Assembly (NCBI GenBank): GCA_964580185.1
Contig: CAZOJQ010000023.1
Coordinates: 1-44,929 of the forward strand
Source of the DNA: CAYWWY01 sp964580185
GTDB taxonomy: Bacteria > Thermotogota > Thermotogae > MWEM01
Reading direction: 5' to 3'
Length of the DNA stretch: 44,929 nucleotides
The notes beneath the pieces were generated by a model. It saw only the letters and a list, made by a program, of their open reading frames with translations. It did no database searches and was not told the origin of the DNA. Positions within the stretch are counted from its first letter, which is position 1, and each line of letters begins with the position of its first letter. The position numbers and the translations under genes are program-made. This document shows, in pieces, positions 16,601-25,247 of this stretch.

Positions 16601-17671
16601 CTATGTTTCAAGCTGAAACCGATACGCAATTCCAATCGAAAAAGTGGGCCGTGGCATCAAGCGGATGTCTGTACGGATTTGCCATTGCGGAGACATATTC
16701 CAGGTATTTTGAAGCCGAAAAAACAGATCATTTTGGAGGACTGTCTCCTCTTGAAAGAGAATCCGATTGCCGAACCCGAGTTTGACAGCGTATATGTCAT
16801 CATTCCAATCGAGGGAAATCTGCTTCCATGACTCCCGATCCATCTGGCCCCCGCGAAAAAACGGCTTTTCCCCGGAAGAAAAACCCACTGGACCCAATTG
16901 GATGTTGATAAAGTGCATGGGCCCGTCCAGCCATTGAATTCCTGTATGGAAGGAAAATTGGTCCAGGGTCAACCCTACTTTTGCGCCAGCGCCAAACAGG
17001 TCTGGAGTAGCAAAGGCGATCATCGGAGTGAGGGTAATGGAGTCAAATCGTACCGAAGGGCCGATAGAGAGTGCGAAAGTTTCAGATGCGCTCCAATCGA
17101 TATATGTGTCAATGCTTCCGGATATTCCTCCGTTTCCCCATGACCATTCGGGTGTGTTTGTCCCAATGGCCCAGTTATTCCAACTCAAAGACGCGGCTTG
17201 CACCTCCCAGGCATTCCAGTCCCACTCGAAAGCGGAAAAAGCTTCTCCCAGGTATCGGTATGGCCCATAAAACTGGTTTTGATAGGTGGGAACAGCCTGA
17301 CCAAATAGAAATTGGAGCTCCTTATACCGGAATCGGGCTTGCTGAAAGTATTGGGATGGATGAAGGTTTTCAAAGTCAATGTACATTTCTTGATCTCGGA
17401 TGACTGTCCTCAGACCGATATGAAAGCTTCCTTCGAACATGAGAAACTTCATTTCAGGAATCAGGTGAAGGTAGACACCCCCCAATAACTCTTCCTCGAC
17501 GATTTCGGTGAAGACCCCAAATGATACGCTCAAACTAGCTTCTCGTTCTTGGAAGATCACTTCTGGGTACCTGAGCTCCCAATCGAGGTCTTCGAAATCC
17601 TCTACGGCGCATAGACTTACACTGTATCCCCACACCAACAACAGAATTACGAAAAAGCGGATGTGAACCAT
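16601..17671 (-). CDS. outer-membrane beta-barrel-type protein with signal peptide
   Basis: 356 residues from ATG 17671 (GAGGAG 8 nt upstream; TTG 17677 is too close to it). A signal peptide (FFVILLLVWGYSVSLCA) is followed by alternating hydrophobic/polar strands rich in W, Y, F and G and a C-terminal strand IGIAYRFQLET, the usual look of a barrel. No Pfam-level identity is apparent to me. It begins 25 bp inside the PHP gene and precedes cheR by 29 bp, so it belongs to the long leftward operon. Its role could be a porin-like or structural surface protein; this is inference. Confidence 0.65.
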   Translation of the reverse strand: MVHIRFFVILLLVWGYSVSLCAVEDFEDLDWELRYPEVIFQEREASLSVSFGVFTEIVEEELLGGVYLHLIPEMKFLMFEGSFHIGLRTVIRDQEMYIDFENLHPSQYFQQARFRYKELQFLFGQAVPTYQNQFYGPYRYLGEAFSAFEWDWNAWEVQAASLSWNNWAIGTNTPEWSWGNGGISGSIDTYIDWSASETFALSIGPSVRFDSITLTPMIAFATPDLFGAGAKVGLTLDQFSFHTGIQWLDGPMHFINIQLGPVGFSSGEKPFFRGGQMDRESWKQISLDWNDDIYAVKLGFGNRILFQEETVLQNDLFFRLQNTWNMSPQWQIRTDIRLMPRPTFSIGIAYRFQLET

Positions 17672-18495
17672 TCCCAAATCTCCTCAAGGGATTGCTGCGG
17701 AACGAGCTCCCAGAATTTCTTATATTCCCCATAATGGTAGTCGGATCCGACCGAAAATGTCATGGGCAGTTTTCGTTTGGTTCGGCAAAACCGTTTGGTC
17801 ATTTCCTGCGTATGTTTGGGATGGAATGCTTCAATCCCATCCAGACCATCATGGATCCATAAAGAAAAGTCTTGTTCTTGAAGACCTTCCAAATAGTAGG
17901 GAGAATAATAGATACCCGGATGAGCAATAAAGGCTTTCCCCCCCGAAATCTTGATTTCGCGGATTGCCTCAGAAGGCGAACAACCATACGGAGGGACATA
18001 GGCCTTTCCATGATTGCCAATGTACAATTCTGAAAAAGCTTCATCCATACTCGTGACATATCCACTCTGAATCATTGCTTTTGCGATATTCGGCCTGCAT
18101 ACATAAGGTCCGGGAGACTGTTCGAGGACATGCTGATAATCGATACAAACTCCGATCACCCGGAGGCGTTGAATCATCTCGGCCATTCGATGCTCGCGAT
18201 CCCGAAATCGTTTCTTCAGAAAGACCTGTAGCGAGGAATTTGGGAGTTCGGAAAAGTACCCGAGAACATGGACTTCTCCCTCCCGATAGACCGTTGAGAT
18301 CTCCACCCCCGCAAGAAACCGCAGATCAAGTTTGTCTGCTTCGTTTTTTGCCGTCTCAATCCCGTCGATATGGTCATGATCCGTAAGGGCGATTAAATCT
18401 GCCCCCTGGCTCTTTAGATACTGAACAAGATTCGATGGAGAGCGTTCCCCATCCGAGCAATGGCTGTGGGTATGAAGGTCAATGCAATGACGCAA
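17647..18495 (-). CDS. PHP-domain metal-dependent phosphoesterase
   Basis: 282 residues from TTG 18495, 3 nt after the yebC stop. PHP metal motifs are all there: DLHTHSHCSDG at the start, LTDHDHIDG, GVEIST, AFIAHPG and VGSDYHYG near the end. This is the architecture of TrpH-like enzymes (5'-3' exonucleolytic or 3',5'-nucleoside bisphosphate phosphatases), which contain the PHP domain with an inserted helical segment in the middle (about residues 90-170). Precise substrate is not determinable. The weak ribosome site and tight spacing imply coupling to yebC translation. Confidence 0.9.
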   Translation of the reverse strand: MRHCIDLHTHSHCSDGERSPSNLVQYLKSQGADLIALTDHDHIDGIETAKNEADKLDLRFLAGVEISTVYREGEVHVLGYFSELPNSSLQVFLKKRFRDREHRMAEMIQRLRVIGVCIDYQHVLEQSPGPYVCRPNIAKAMIQSGYVTSMDEAFSELYIGNHGKAYVPPYGCSPSEAIREIKISGGKAFIAHPGIYYSPYYLEGLQEQDFSLWIHDGLDGIEAFHPKHTQEMTKRFCRTKRKLPMTFSVGSDYHYGEYKKFWELVPQQSLEEIWEWFTSAFS

Positions 18496-18498
18496 ATA

Positions 18499-19260
18499 CT
18501 ATCCGATCCTTTCCATAATCTCTTCCATCTCTGATTCGGGAATATCGAAATTGGCAAAAACTGCTTGTACATCATCCAATTCTTCTAGTTTTGATACAAG
18601 ATTCAAAACCTTTTCCGCGTCTTTGCCTGAAACAGCTATCGAGTTTTTTGGAATGTACGAGAACTCTACGTCTTTTGGAGTATACCCTTTCTCCTGGAGC
18701 TGTTCAGACACTTTCATCAAATCTTCGGGAAGGGTTGTAATGTTGAGGATTTCACTGGATTCGTCGACATCTTCTGCTCCTGCATCAATGGCTTCCATCA
18801 TAAACTCTTCAGTATCTGCAACCTGCGCAGATTCGATATTCATCGTTCCTTTTTTCTCAAAGATCCAGCCAACGCTTCCCGTTTCTGCCATGTTTCCTCC
18901 GTATTTTGAAAAGACATGTCGGATTTCTTGGGCAGTCCGGTTTTTGTTGTCGGTCATACCGTACACCAGAAGAGCCACTCCCCCAGGACCGTACCCTTCG
19001 TACATAATTTCGGTGTATTCAACCCCTTCCAGCTCTCCTGTTCCCCGTTTAATGGCTTTTTCGACGGTGTCTTTCGGCATATTGGCATCTCGAGCTTTGT
19101 CAATGGCTGCACGAAGCCGCGCGTTGGATGATGGATCACCCCCGCCTTCTTTTGCCGCGACGGTTAGTTCTCGAATGACTTTGGTAAAGACAGAAGATCG
19201 TTTTTTGTCCTGGGCCGCTTTCCTGTGTTTGATGTTCGCCCACTTATTGTGACCTGACAC
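18499..19260 (-). CDS. yebC: YebC/PmpR family protein (probable translation factor or transcriptional regulator)
   Basis: 253 residues from GTG 19260: GGGAGG sits 7 nt upstream and the protein then begins SGHNKWANIKHRKAAQDKKR, the invariant YebC opening. The frame is open to 19308 but that part is leader. Family blocks: ARLRAAIDKARDANMPKDT, IMYEGYGPGGVALLV, RHVFSKYGGNMAETGSVGWIFEKKG. Length is normal for the family. Members have been reported as DNA-binding regulators and, more recently, as ribosome factors that help translate proline-rich stretches; proS lies upstream in the same run of genes, which is suggestive only. Confidence 0.96.
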   Translation of the reverse strand: MSGHNKWANIKHRKAAQDKKRSSVFTKVIRELTVAAKEGGGDPSSNARLRAAIDKARDANMPKDTVEKAIKRGTGELEGVEYTEIMYEGYGPGGVALLVYGMTDNKNRTAQEIRHVFSKYGGNMAETGSVGWIFEKKGTMNIESAQVADTEEFMMEAIDAGAEDVDESSEILNITTLPEDLMKVSEQLQEKGYTPKDVEFSYIPKNSIAVSGKDAEKVLNLVSKLEELDDVQAVFANFDIPESEMEEIMERIG

Positions 19261-19300
19261 GTTTTTTCCTCCCTTATCATAGATTTTTTTGTATTCTGAT

Positions 19301-20755
19301 TCACACAATTGTACGGTTGTTTACTTTCACAACGAGAAAGGTAGTATCATCGTGCTGTGGCGCGTCTTGAACAAACCCGGCGATTTGTGCTAGGATAAAA
19401 TCCCGAATCTGCGCAGCAGACTGTTTGTGAGCAGCGCGGAGGACAGCTTTCATACGATCAAATCCGAATTCTTCTTTTTTGGGGTTCCGGGCTTCCGGGA
19501 TTCCGTCAGTGTACGCAATCATGACATCGCCTTGAGCCAAAGCGAATCGGTCTTCTTGATAATCCTGGTCTTCAAAGATCCCAATCGGTAGTCCATCATT
19601 GGTTAGTTCGAAAAAGGCATCACTTGCAGGACGGTATATCAATACAGGGTCATGACCGGCATTGCAAAAAGCCAGGGTTTTCGAATCCTTGTACAGAAAG
19701 AGCAACATGGCAGTCACGAATCGATCAGCCATCCCGTTTTTTGCAACATGATCATTCGTCATGACAGCAAGTTCCCGCAATGAGCGCGCTTGATCCACAA
19801 ATATCTTGAGCGCGGTACGAAAAGAGCTCATCAGCAAAGAAGCAGGGATGCCTTTCCCCGAAACATCAGCAACCACCAATAGCAACCCTTCTTTTTTCGG
19901 AATGACGTCATAGTAATCACCCGCTACTTCGATCGCTGGAGAAAAGCTGGCCGATATTTCGACATCGGGTAACTGGGCTATGGTCTTAGGCAATAAGGAA
20001 TTCTGGATTTTTTTCGCGATTTCAATTTCTTCTCTCAGACGCTCTTGTTTGATTCTTTCTTGCAGATAATGGTAGTTTTTCAAACTGAAGTGAAACTGAT
20101 TGGTGATCGATTCCAAGAGTTTTCTGTCTCCGGCAGTAAACAACGATTGCTGTTGCCGATTTGCTAACAGCATGACTCCGTATCGTTCCTCTTGAGTGCC
20201 AATCGGGATGATGATTAATGATTGGATTTTCCCTTGATCCAAACCCAGGTTGACATCGATCTCAGGTCCTTCTCGCAGAATCGTTTTCATCGTTCCGTCA
20301 ACCAAATATTTCCTCAGAAAGGATTCTGTGGATTGGATTTCTTGATCGGAAAAGGAGGCATTGGTATCCCGGGAAAAGAAAATGGGTTCTTTGTCGATGC
20401 TTCGGATTACGATACTGATCAAGGCGCAAGGAATCGAGTTTAAGACCAATTCAACGATATCGTCCAATAGATCCTCAGGATTCAGGGAACGAGAAAGGAT
20501 GGTGGTTGCTTCGAATAACGTAGACAATTCTTCGTAGGTTTTCGAGATTTCTTCTAACTGGGTTTCCAACAGAATGGAAGAACTTTCCAGTTGCTCTTTA
20601 TAGGTTAATGAATCGGACTTTAAGCCTTCAAAAAACCTCATGAGGAGGGTGATTTGGTCTGATGTCGATTTTGCGAGGAATCCCTGAGGAAGCTCCTCCG
20701 AAAAGGCATTGTAGACTCCTTTCATAAAGGAGTGGCACAGGTCTGGATCAAGCAT
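19301..20755 (-). CDS. PP2C-type (SpoIIE domain) serine phosphatase with GAF domain
   Basis: 484 residues. ATG 20755 overlaps the response regulator stop by 8 bp, with GGTGAT as ribosome site. The N-terminus (about 1-85) is helical with a coiled coil, followed by a GAF domain (about 85-235), a signalling helix (LQERIKQERLREEIEIAKKI) and a SpoIIE/RsbU-type PP2C domain: VAGDYYDV, VADVSGKGIPASL, CNAGHDP, AYTDGIPEARN and DDTTFLVV supply the metal-binding aspartates. Such phosphatases dephosphorylate anti-anti-sigma (STAS) proteins. The adjacent single-domain response regulator is the obvious upstream input; no STAS or anti-sigma gene is in the window. Confidence 0.93.
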   Translation of the reverse strand: MLDPDLCHSFMKGVYNAFSEELPQGFLAKSTSDQITLLMRFFEGLKSDSLTYKEQLESSSILLETQLEEISKTYEELSTLFEATTILSRSLNPEDLLDDIVELVLNSIPCALISIVIRSIDKEPIFFSRDTNASFSDQEIQSTESFLRKYLVDGTMKTILREGPEIDVNLGLDQGKIQSLIIIPIGTQEERYGVMLLANRQQQSLFTAGDRKLLESITNQFHFSLKNYHYLQERIKQERLREEIEIAKKIQNSLLPKTIAQLPDVEISASFSPAIEVAGDYYDVIPKKEGLLLVVADVSGKGIPASLLMSSFRTALKIFVDQARSLRELAVMTNDHVAKNGMADRFVTAMLLFLYKDSKTLAFCNAGHDPVLIYRPASDAFFELTNDGLPIGIFEDQDYQEDRFALAQGDVMIAYTDGIPEARNPKKEEFGFDRMKAVLRAAHKQSAAQIRDFILAQIAGFVQDAPQHDDTTFLVVKVNNRTIV

Positions 20756-21119
20756 TTTGAATCACCTTATCCACACACTCAATAAGCTGTTTGGGACTAA
20801 ATGGTTTCGTCATCACTTCTTGTGCCCCCATGGAAAGAGCAGTATCACGATCATCTTCTCCCCCTTTTGCCGTTAACACGATCACGGGGATATGCCGAAT
20901 GGAATCATCGTTGGCTTTTTCTTTGAGGACCCCAAATCCATCCATCCGAGGCATCATGATATCCAGGATGGTGACATCGGGTGAGAACGAACGGAGCTTT
21001 TCAAGGCCTGTTACACCGTCTACTGCTTCTTCGATCTCATACCCCAGCTTTTTCAGGTTAAATACGATGATTTTGCGTAAAACTTCTGAATCATCGATGA
21101 TCAGGATCTTCTTTGCCAT
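20748..21119 (-). CDS. single-domain response regulator (CheY-like receiver)
   Basis: 123 residues, receiver domain only. Acidic pocket D9-D10, phospho-acceptor D53 in ILDIMMPRMDG, T83 in VLTAK and K105 in MTKPF are all present, so it should be phosphorylated normally. It lacks an output domain and is translationally coupled (8-bp overlap) to the SpoIIE-type phosphatase, so the two likely form a phosphorylation-controlled switch, as in RssB/RsbU-like systems where receiver and PP2C are fused. It could also serve as a CheY; cheR is four genes downstream, but no other chemotaxis gene is near. No histidine kinase is in the window. Confidence 0.93.
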   Translation of the reverse strand: MAKKILIIDDSEVLRKIIVFNLKKLGYEIEEAVDGVTGLEKLRSFSPDVTILDIMMPRMDGFGVLKEKANDDSIRHIPVIVLTAKGGEDDRDTALSMGAQEVMTKPFSPKQLIECVDKVIQNA

Positions 21120-21128
21120 AAAAACGTA

Positions 21129-21812
21129 TCAACTCCTGCCGCCTAGCGATGCTTCTACGGAAATTTTCCGGCTATCATCAACATACACTTCTTTGAGCAG
21201 GGGTATGTAGAAGAACGGGGGCGTATCCGTACGAAACAATGATTGCAAAATTGCCCGATAATCAATCCAATCGGTGGATGTACAACTATATTGTAACACA
21301 TAAAACCGACCACGTTCGATTGCAGTTTGAACCCCTATGCTCGCAAAGTCGATCGAAGAGACTCCTTTACCCATCTGAAGCGCGGGGATGATAAGCTGGA
21401 AGGACCATGCGTGCGCGATTCGATTGAGAGAAAACGAGTCGGGAACTTTTCGAGCAAACAAAAACCGGATGCCCCGAGGAGAACAAGCATTGCACTGTTT
21501 CAATACTTCAGGAATCCAGAATGGCAGAGGGTGGAATGGATCATAGCGGGTACGAATGGAAAAATACTCGGCTTGGCTGGAAACCCCTGTCGGTAAAGCG
21601 CGATTCATTTCCATTTTCATTCTGGGATGAAATCCTTTGCTCAACCATACTGGAAACCCCGATCTCCGGAAAATCCGTTCCAAAGATGTGACGAATTCTC
21701 TCTGGGACAGGAAACGGAGTATTCCTGTTCGCGCAACCTTAAACACGAATACTTCGAAATCGATGTCTTTCTGCTTGATCGGTGTTGGATCATCGGGAAT
21801 ATTTGGGGGCAT
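21129..21812 (-). CDS. stand-alone DUF2344 (TIGR03936-like) protein
   Basis: About 227 residues from ATG 21812, 23 bp inside the proS end. The opening stretch FKVARTGILRFLSQREF, then RIFRRSGFPVWLSKGFHPRMKM and LPTGVSSQAEYFSI, is the characteristic N-terminal half of DUF2344. In most bacteria this domain is fused behind or sits beside a B12-binding/radical SAM protein and near rng and rplU. Here neither lies in the window and the domain is free-standing; the C-terminal half is divergent. The frame stays open to 21893, inside proS, which is unlikely to be used. Function unknown; an RNA-modification partner role is inference from its usual neighbours. Confidence 0.78.
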   Translation of the reverse strand: MPPNIPDDPTPIKQKDIDFEVFVFKVARTGILRFLSQREFVTSLERIFRRSGFPVWLSKGFHPRMKMEMNRALPTGVSSQAEYFSIRTRYDPFHPLPFWIPEVLKQCNACSPRGIRFLFARKVPDSFSLNRIAHAWSFQLIIPALQMGKGVSSIDFASIGVQTAIERGRFYVLQYSCTSTDWIDYRAILQSLFRTDTPPFFYIPLLKEVYVDDSRKISVEASLGGRS

Positions 21813-23529
21813 ATTCTTCCAATTCTTGCTGCACGATTCCTTCCGGGTCTTCTTCGAAAATCGTTCGGGGGATCTTTCGGGATTTGGGCTCATAGCGTTT
21901 TTTGATCTCTATGTCTCCCTGCAAGGCGGTTTTCCCAATCGTAATCCTGATTGGAATCCCCAGAAGGTCTGCATCATTAAATTTGGAGCCAGGCGATACG
22001 ATCCTGTCGTCCAAAAGCACTTCAAATCCTTGATTCAAGAGTTTTTCGTATACATGCTGACCCAATGCCAACAATAGAGGTTCACGCGGATTCACGATCG
22101 TAACGATCACCTGAAAGGGTGCGATTGCTTTCGGCCAGATGATCCCCTGGTCATCGTGCAGCTGTTCAACAACACCAGCCATCGTCCGAGAAACACCCCA
22201 ACCATAGCACCCCATGATTAATGGGTGTTGCTGTCCTTTTTCATCTGTATAGAAGGCATTGAGCGCTGTCGAGTATTTGGTTCCCAGCTTGAACACTTGA
22301 CCCATTTCTATCCCTCGTGTTTCTGATAAAGGGTGCCCACATTTCGGGCATGGATCTCCTTGTTCAACCACTGCAAGATCAGCCCAGTGGTTTACATGAA
22401 AGTCACGGTCAACGACGGCGTTGAGGTAGTGCGTATCCTGCTGGGTTCCACCTACAACCCAATTGGTCCGTGTTTTCAGAGAGTGGTCTGCTATGATCGG
22501 GATTGGTTCCGAGCGGTTCAGGATCGGACCGACGAACCCAGCCGGAACGCCAAAGGATTTCATGAGTTGTTCGGGATCGGCCAATCCCAACGTTTGGTCA
22601 TTCATGAATGATCGGAGTTTGGGCTCCGATAAGCCACGATCTCCTCGAATCAAGGCCATTACCGGACCTTCTTTTCCCCAAAAGACTAAGGATTTTGCGA
22701 TATGACCGGGTGAAATACCCAAAAATGCAGCCACTTCTTCAATCGTGCGCGTGTCTGGAGTGTCTTTCTTTTCTAAAGTCAACGAAGATTCGTTTGCCTG
22801 TTCGGTTGGAACTCCATAGGATGCGCGTTCTTCAGTCGCGCCATATCGACAGTTCATGCAATGAAGGAGTCTTGACTCCCCATTATTGGTCAAAAGGACA
22901 AATTCGTGAGAAGCATCACCACCGATCGCTCCGGAATCGGCTTCTACGGGCATATATTCCAAACCCATTCGCTCCAGAATCCGAGCGTAGGCATTATACA
23001 TAATCTGATAGGTTTGATCAAGGTCTTCCCAGGTTGAATGAAAACTATAGGCGTCTTTCATGATAAACTCACGGGCGCGCAAAAGACCAAATCGAGGACG
23101 GATTTCATCCCGATATTTCGTGTTGATCTGATATAGGTTTTTTGGCAGGTCTTTGTAGGATGTAAGCTCATTGCGAACCATTACTGTGATGATTTCTTCG
23201 TGAGTGGGTCCCAAGGTAAATGACCGTTTGTGTCGATCGATCAGCTTCATCATCTCTGGCCCATAGTCTTCCCACCGACCGGATTGTTTCCATATCTCAG
23301 CAGGTTGGGCGATGGGAAGCAGGAGCTCTTGAGCCCCGCTTTGGTTCATTTCTTCCCGTACCAACTGCGTAATTTTCAACAGAACCCGTTGGCCTAAGGG
23401 AAGGTATGTGTAGATACCCGATGCGACTTTACGGATGAATCCCCCTCGAATTAAATACTGATAACTGACCACATCCGCATCAGAAGGAGTTTCTTTGATG
23501 GTCGGGGCATATAAGTGCGAAAATCTCAT
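21790..23529 (-). CDS. proS: prolyl-tRNA synthetase, bacterial type with editing domain
   Basis: 579 residues. It charges tRNA-Pro and, through the inserted INS domain, deacylates Ala-tRNA-Pro. Class II motifs are visible: motif 2 around NTKYRDEIRPRFGLLRAREFIMKDAYSF (split here by text only) and motif 3 GWGVSRTMAGVVEQ. The INS editing domain spans about 230-390 (KSLVFWGKEGPVMALIRGD, NWVVGGTQQDTHYL). Cys pairs CMNC and CPKC flank it. The C-terminal anticodon domain begins near APFQVIVTIVN. Start ATG 23529 with GAGGTGA just upstream. It has its own extended -10 promoter, which heads the following run of genes. Confidence 0.97.
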   Translation of the reverse strand: MRFSHLYAPTIKETPSDADVVSYQYLIRGGFIRKVASGIYTYLPLGQRVLLKITQLVREEMNQSGAQELLLPIAQPAEIWKQSGRWEDYGPEMMKLIDRHKRSFTLGPTHEEIITVMVRNELTSYKDLPKNLYQINTKYRDEIRPRFGLLRAREFIMKDAYSFHSTWEDLDQTYQIMYNAYARILERMGLEYMPVEADSGAIGGDASHEFVLLTNNGESRLLHCMNCRYGATEERASYGVPTEQANESSLTLEKKDTPDTRTIEEVAAFLGISPGHIAKSLVFWGKEGPVMALIRGDRGLSEPKLRSFMNDQTLGLADPEQLMKSFGVPAGFVGPILNRSEPIPIIADHSLKTRTNWVVGGTQQDTHYLNAVVDRDFHVNHWADLAVVEQGDPCPKCGHPLSETRGIEMGQVFKLGTKYSTALNAFYTDEKGQQHPLIMGCYGWGVSRTMAGVVEQLHDDQGIIWPKAIAPFQVIVTIVNPREPLLLALGQHVYEKLLNQGFEVLLDDRIVSPGSKFNDADLLGIPIRITIGKTALQGDIEIKKRYEPKSRKIPRTIFEEDPEGIVQQELEEYAPKYSR

Positions 23530-23587
23530 TTTTTCACCTCAATGGCAGGATCGTTTTTTTTTACCCAACGGGACGAATGTGCTCTGA

Positions 23588-23596
23588 ATTATACCA
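23588..23596 (-). promoter_or_regulatory. extended -10 promoter upstream of proS
   Basis: TGGTATAAT on the minus strand, about 58 nt before ATG 23529, between the unknown membrane-anchored gene and proS. No T-box leader fits: the leader would be only about 50 nt. The -35 is not recognisable. Confidence 0.6.
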
Positions 23597-23624
23597 TTTT
23601 TTTGAATGAATCCAGTTTGACCCT

Positions 23625-25223
23625 TCATCTTTGCACATTCTCCCGCACGGCCATGGTAAACTCTTTTTCTTCGAGAAGGCCTCTAAGGATCACTCGGAAA
23701 GGTCCTTGGATAGAGATTGTGCTAAGGTCGATCTGAAACGGTCCGCTTGAGACAGGGAAAGAATGGATTCTGGAACCATCCGAAAGAACGAGGTACAGGG
23801 AGTCATACACTTCAGGCATCTCCAGCCAATCAACAAACAGGATTTCATCCTTCAAACGGACTGCGGAAAACTCAGTGGAACAGGGCGTTTTGGGATCGAT
23901 CCATTTCCCGGATAGCGCCATCTGCCCAATTTGATCTTGTACTTCTACATCAAATCGCAGGACATCAGTACTTCGGTATGGAAGGGTTATGATTGATATC
24001 GATTCGGTTTCTTTGATGTCGATCCAATCTCCTCGATTGATTCGATACCGAGTGCTTACGGAATACTGGGATATCGAAGCAATATGAATTTGGGCGTTTT
24101 CATCCTCCGTTTGTCCTAAAGTGCCTAAGAGGATTTTGGGTGGCGCGTGCTTTTCATATACCGTAGTTTTGGATGTAACACCCAACCCATATTGCGGGGT
24201 GATCAGGAGCTGATATTGGTCTGCATCGGTTGGAATGACGATTTGATTTGTCGTGGTCGCTTCTAGGTTAAGCCATTCGATTAGGTATGAGTCAAAGTAG
24301 TTGGAAAGGAAATCGCTTTCCCGATCGAGAGATAGAGACAATCCCTCTGAAGTCATATGGACTTCTGTGACAGTTGCATAGGGGATTTCAGGAATCCGTT
24401 GGGGTTGAGCAAAATCCTCAGGAGCCAAAAGCCAATTCAAAATCGGCTCATCGTAGTAGATAACTCGAATTGGCACCTCAGTGGCAGTATCCAGCATAGG
24501 AAAATGAATCGTTTTTTGATAGGGATCGAGCTGAAACCGTTGATCGAAAATCTCAACATGCATTTCGAATGGGTCAAATTGGGGGGGGAAATCCATCCGA
24601 AGCACTTCGAGGCTTAATGGAATCGTATCTTCCCATTGCCCCAATCTTTGGGCCAGTCGGTTGATTGGTTCAATTCGGATGGGGATTCCTTGATCCCATC
24701 GCTCAAGAAGCCCTCTTGCATCAATTTCCAAGAAATTCGCCGATACCAACCATTGTTGGTGACCTACCTGAACCCGGTACTGAAAGGGCTTGAGTTCCAA
24801 TTGGTTTTGCACCTGCCAACGGATCTGGATCCAGGGGTCGTTCAACTGGTAATGAATATACGTGATTCGAGAAAGCTCCGGAACAAGGATGGGAAGGGAC
24901 GCTTCCTCACGGAGAAACCCAAAAGAGGGTTGAAAGTCATAGGAAGAACGGAGAATACTCATCCCTTGATGAGTCAGAGAAACGGTGTAAAGCCCATATT
25001 TCATGCCTGGAATCAAAACCTGATTGTGTTTCTTTCCAATTTCAAACTCATATGAAAGGTCTTGGGTATGGATTTGAAAATGGAACGTTGCATCATCATC
25101 AATGGTATACGGAAACTCAAAGGAAACTGACAAGTCCATCCGGCTTCGAAGAAAGAAAAAGGAGGATGCCAATCCTAGAAGCAGGATTAATACTATCAGA
25201 AAAACACGGAAAGTCAACCGCAT
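23625..25223 (-). CDS. membrane-anchored extracytoplasmic protein of unknown function
   Basis: 532 residues from ATG 25223 (GGAGG 8 nt upstream; ATG 25229 is too close). I do not recognise a family. One N-terminal hydrophobic segment (FRVFLIVLILLLGLASSFFF) without a clear cleavage site suggests an anchored or exported protein. The rest is beta-rich with repeated short patterns like RVQVGHQQWLV and YRINRGDWIDIKE and looks like several immunoglobulin-like or fibronectin-like modules of about 90-100 residues. Only one cysteine, in TPCSTEF. It lies 24 bp after ribF in the same direction and is the last gene before the proS promoter. A surface or periplasmic structural role is inference. Confidence 0.7.
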   Translation of the reverse strand: MRLTFRVFLIVLILLLGLASSFFFLRSRMDLSVSFEFPYTIDDDATFHFQIHTQDLSYEFEIGKKHNQVLIPGMKYGLYTVSLTHQGMSILRSSYDFQPSFGFLREEASLPILVPELSRITYIHYQLNDPWIQIRWQVQNQLELKPFQYRVQVGHQQWLVSANFLEIDARGLLERWDQGIPIRIEPINRLAQRLGQWEDTIPLSLEVLRMDFPPQFDPFEMHVEIFDQRFQLDPYQKTIHFPMLDTATEVPIRVIYYDEPILNWLLAPEDFAQPQRIPEIPYATVTEVHMTSEGLSLSLDRESDFLSNYFDSYLIEWLNLEATTTNQIVIPTDADQYQLLITPQYGLGVTSKTTVYEKHAPPKILLGTLGQTEDENAQIHIASISQYSVSTRYRINRGDWIDIKETESISIITLPYRSTDVLRFDVEVQDQIGQMALSGKWIDPKTPCSTEFSAVRLKDEILFVDWLEMPEVYDSLYLVLSDGSRIHSFPVSSGPFQIDLSTISIQGPFRVILRGLLEEKEFTMAVRENVQR

Positions 25224-25247
25224 ATTCATTCCCTCCGATCGGCTGAT

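Noticed and set aside
18551..19252. 233-codon rightward ORF opposite yebC
   Set aside because: Fully antisense to an unmistakable YebC protein; composition is the mirror of yebC codons and it matches no family.
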